From Candidatus Sumerlaeota bacterium (GTDB taxonomy: Bacteria; Sumerlaeota; Sumerlaeia; MVZB01; JAJFLK01): 6,342 bases of DNA. The stretch's first letter is position 1. Each line of letters begins with the position of its first letter. The DNA lies in assembly GCA_021772735.1 (NCBI GenBank), contig JAJFLK010000571.1, forward strand, positions 1 through 6,342. Direction: 5' to 3'. The translations under genes were made by a program, and so were the position numbers. Shown here piece by piece: positions 6,325 through 6,342 of the stretch. The notes below the pieces were generated by a model. That model worked only from the letters and a program-made list of their open reading frames with translations. It had not been told where the DNA came from and ran no database searches.

Positions 6325-6342
6325 GGGACAGTTACCTATTTT
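6325..6342. repeat. Possible end of a REP/RAYT-type intergenic repeat, cut by the right edge
   Basis: The last bases read GGGACAGTTACCTATTTT, immediately preceded by an AT-rich stretch. From memory, strings of the type AAATAGGT...CTGTCCC recur in many bacterial genomes beside REP-associated tyrosine (Y1) transposases. Only one arm would be inside the window, and no transposase gene is present, so this is a tentative call. Confidence 0.25.

Overview
All recognisable genes in this window lie on the minus strand, and no convincing plus-strand gene was found. In transcription order, from the right edge leftward, they are a hotdog-fold (PaaI/THEM4-like) thioesterase (5588-6175), a short single-domain malic enzyme (4297-5475) and a very large exported repeat protein (4023 down to base 1). 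The repeat protein is still open at the left edge, so it is partial.

Layout. 6176-6342: leader and promoter region, with a sigma70-type -35/-10 pair (TTGATA, 17 nt, TACTAT) reading toward the thioesterase. At the extreme right edge is a sequence that resembles the ends of REP/RAYT-type repeats (weak call). 5476-5587: 112-base gap before the malic enzyme, counted from its preferred GTG start. 4024-4296: 273-base gap holding a small stem-loop just after the malic enzyme stop, an AT-rich patch and a good ribosome binding site for the repeat protein. 1-4023: 1341 uninterrupted codons of the repeat protein.

I translated the repeat protein by hand across the whole frame. It has a hydrophobic N-terminal export segment followed by three tandem modules. 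Each module opens with an SLREA-type head motif, then a D-G-Y/F-T-Q motif, then right-handed beta-helix coils rich in GN.IGTD and NTIGG patterns. Modules 1 and 2 then close with an 'LGIDL' coil and an Ig-like cap ending in TATD...TSEFS; module 3 is cut off by the window edge. Inside module 1 the coils are organised into a higher-order unit of 61-63 residues.

Organism. The malic enzyme and thioesterase are GC-rich. The giant Asn/Gly/Ile-rich CSLREA/beta-helix protein is of a kind common in environmental Gram-negative bacteria with large genomes, such as Planctomycetota and related groups. That assignment is an inference from style only; no marker gene is present. The malic enzyme (malate to pyruvate plus CO2) and the thioesterase (acyl-CoA hydrolysis) could share a transcript, but no functional link between them, or to the surface protein, can be shown from the sequence. 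I found no CRISPR, tRNA, rRNA, transposase gene or recognisable defence system.
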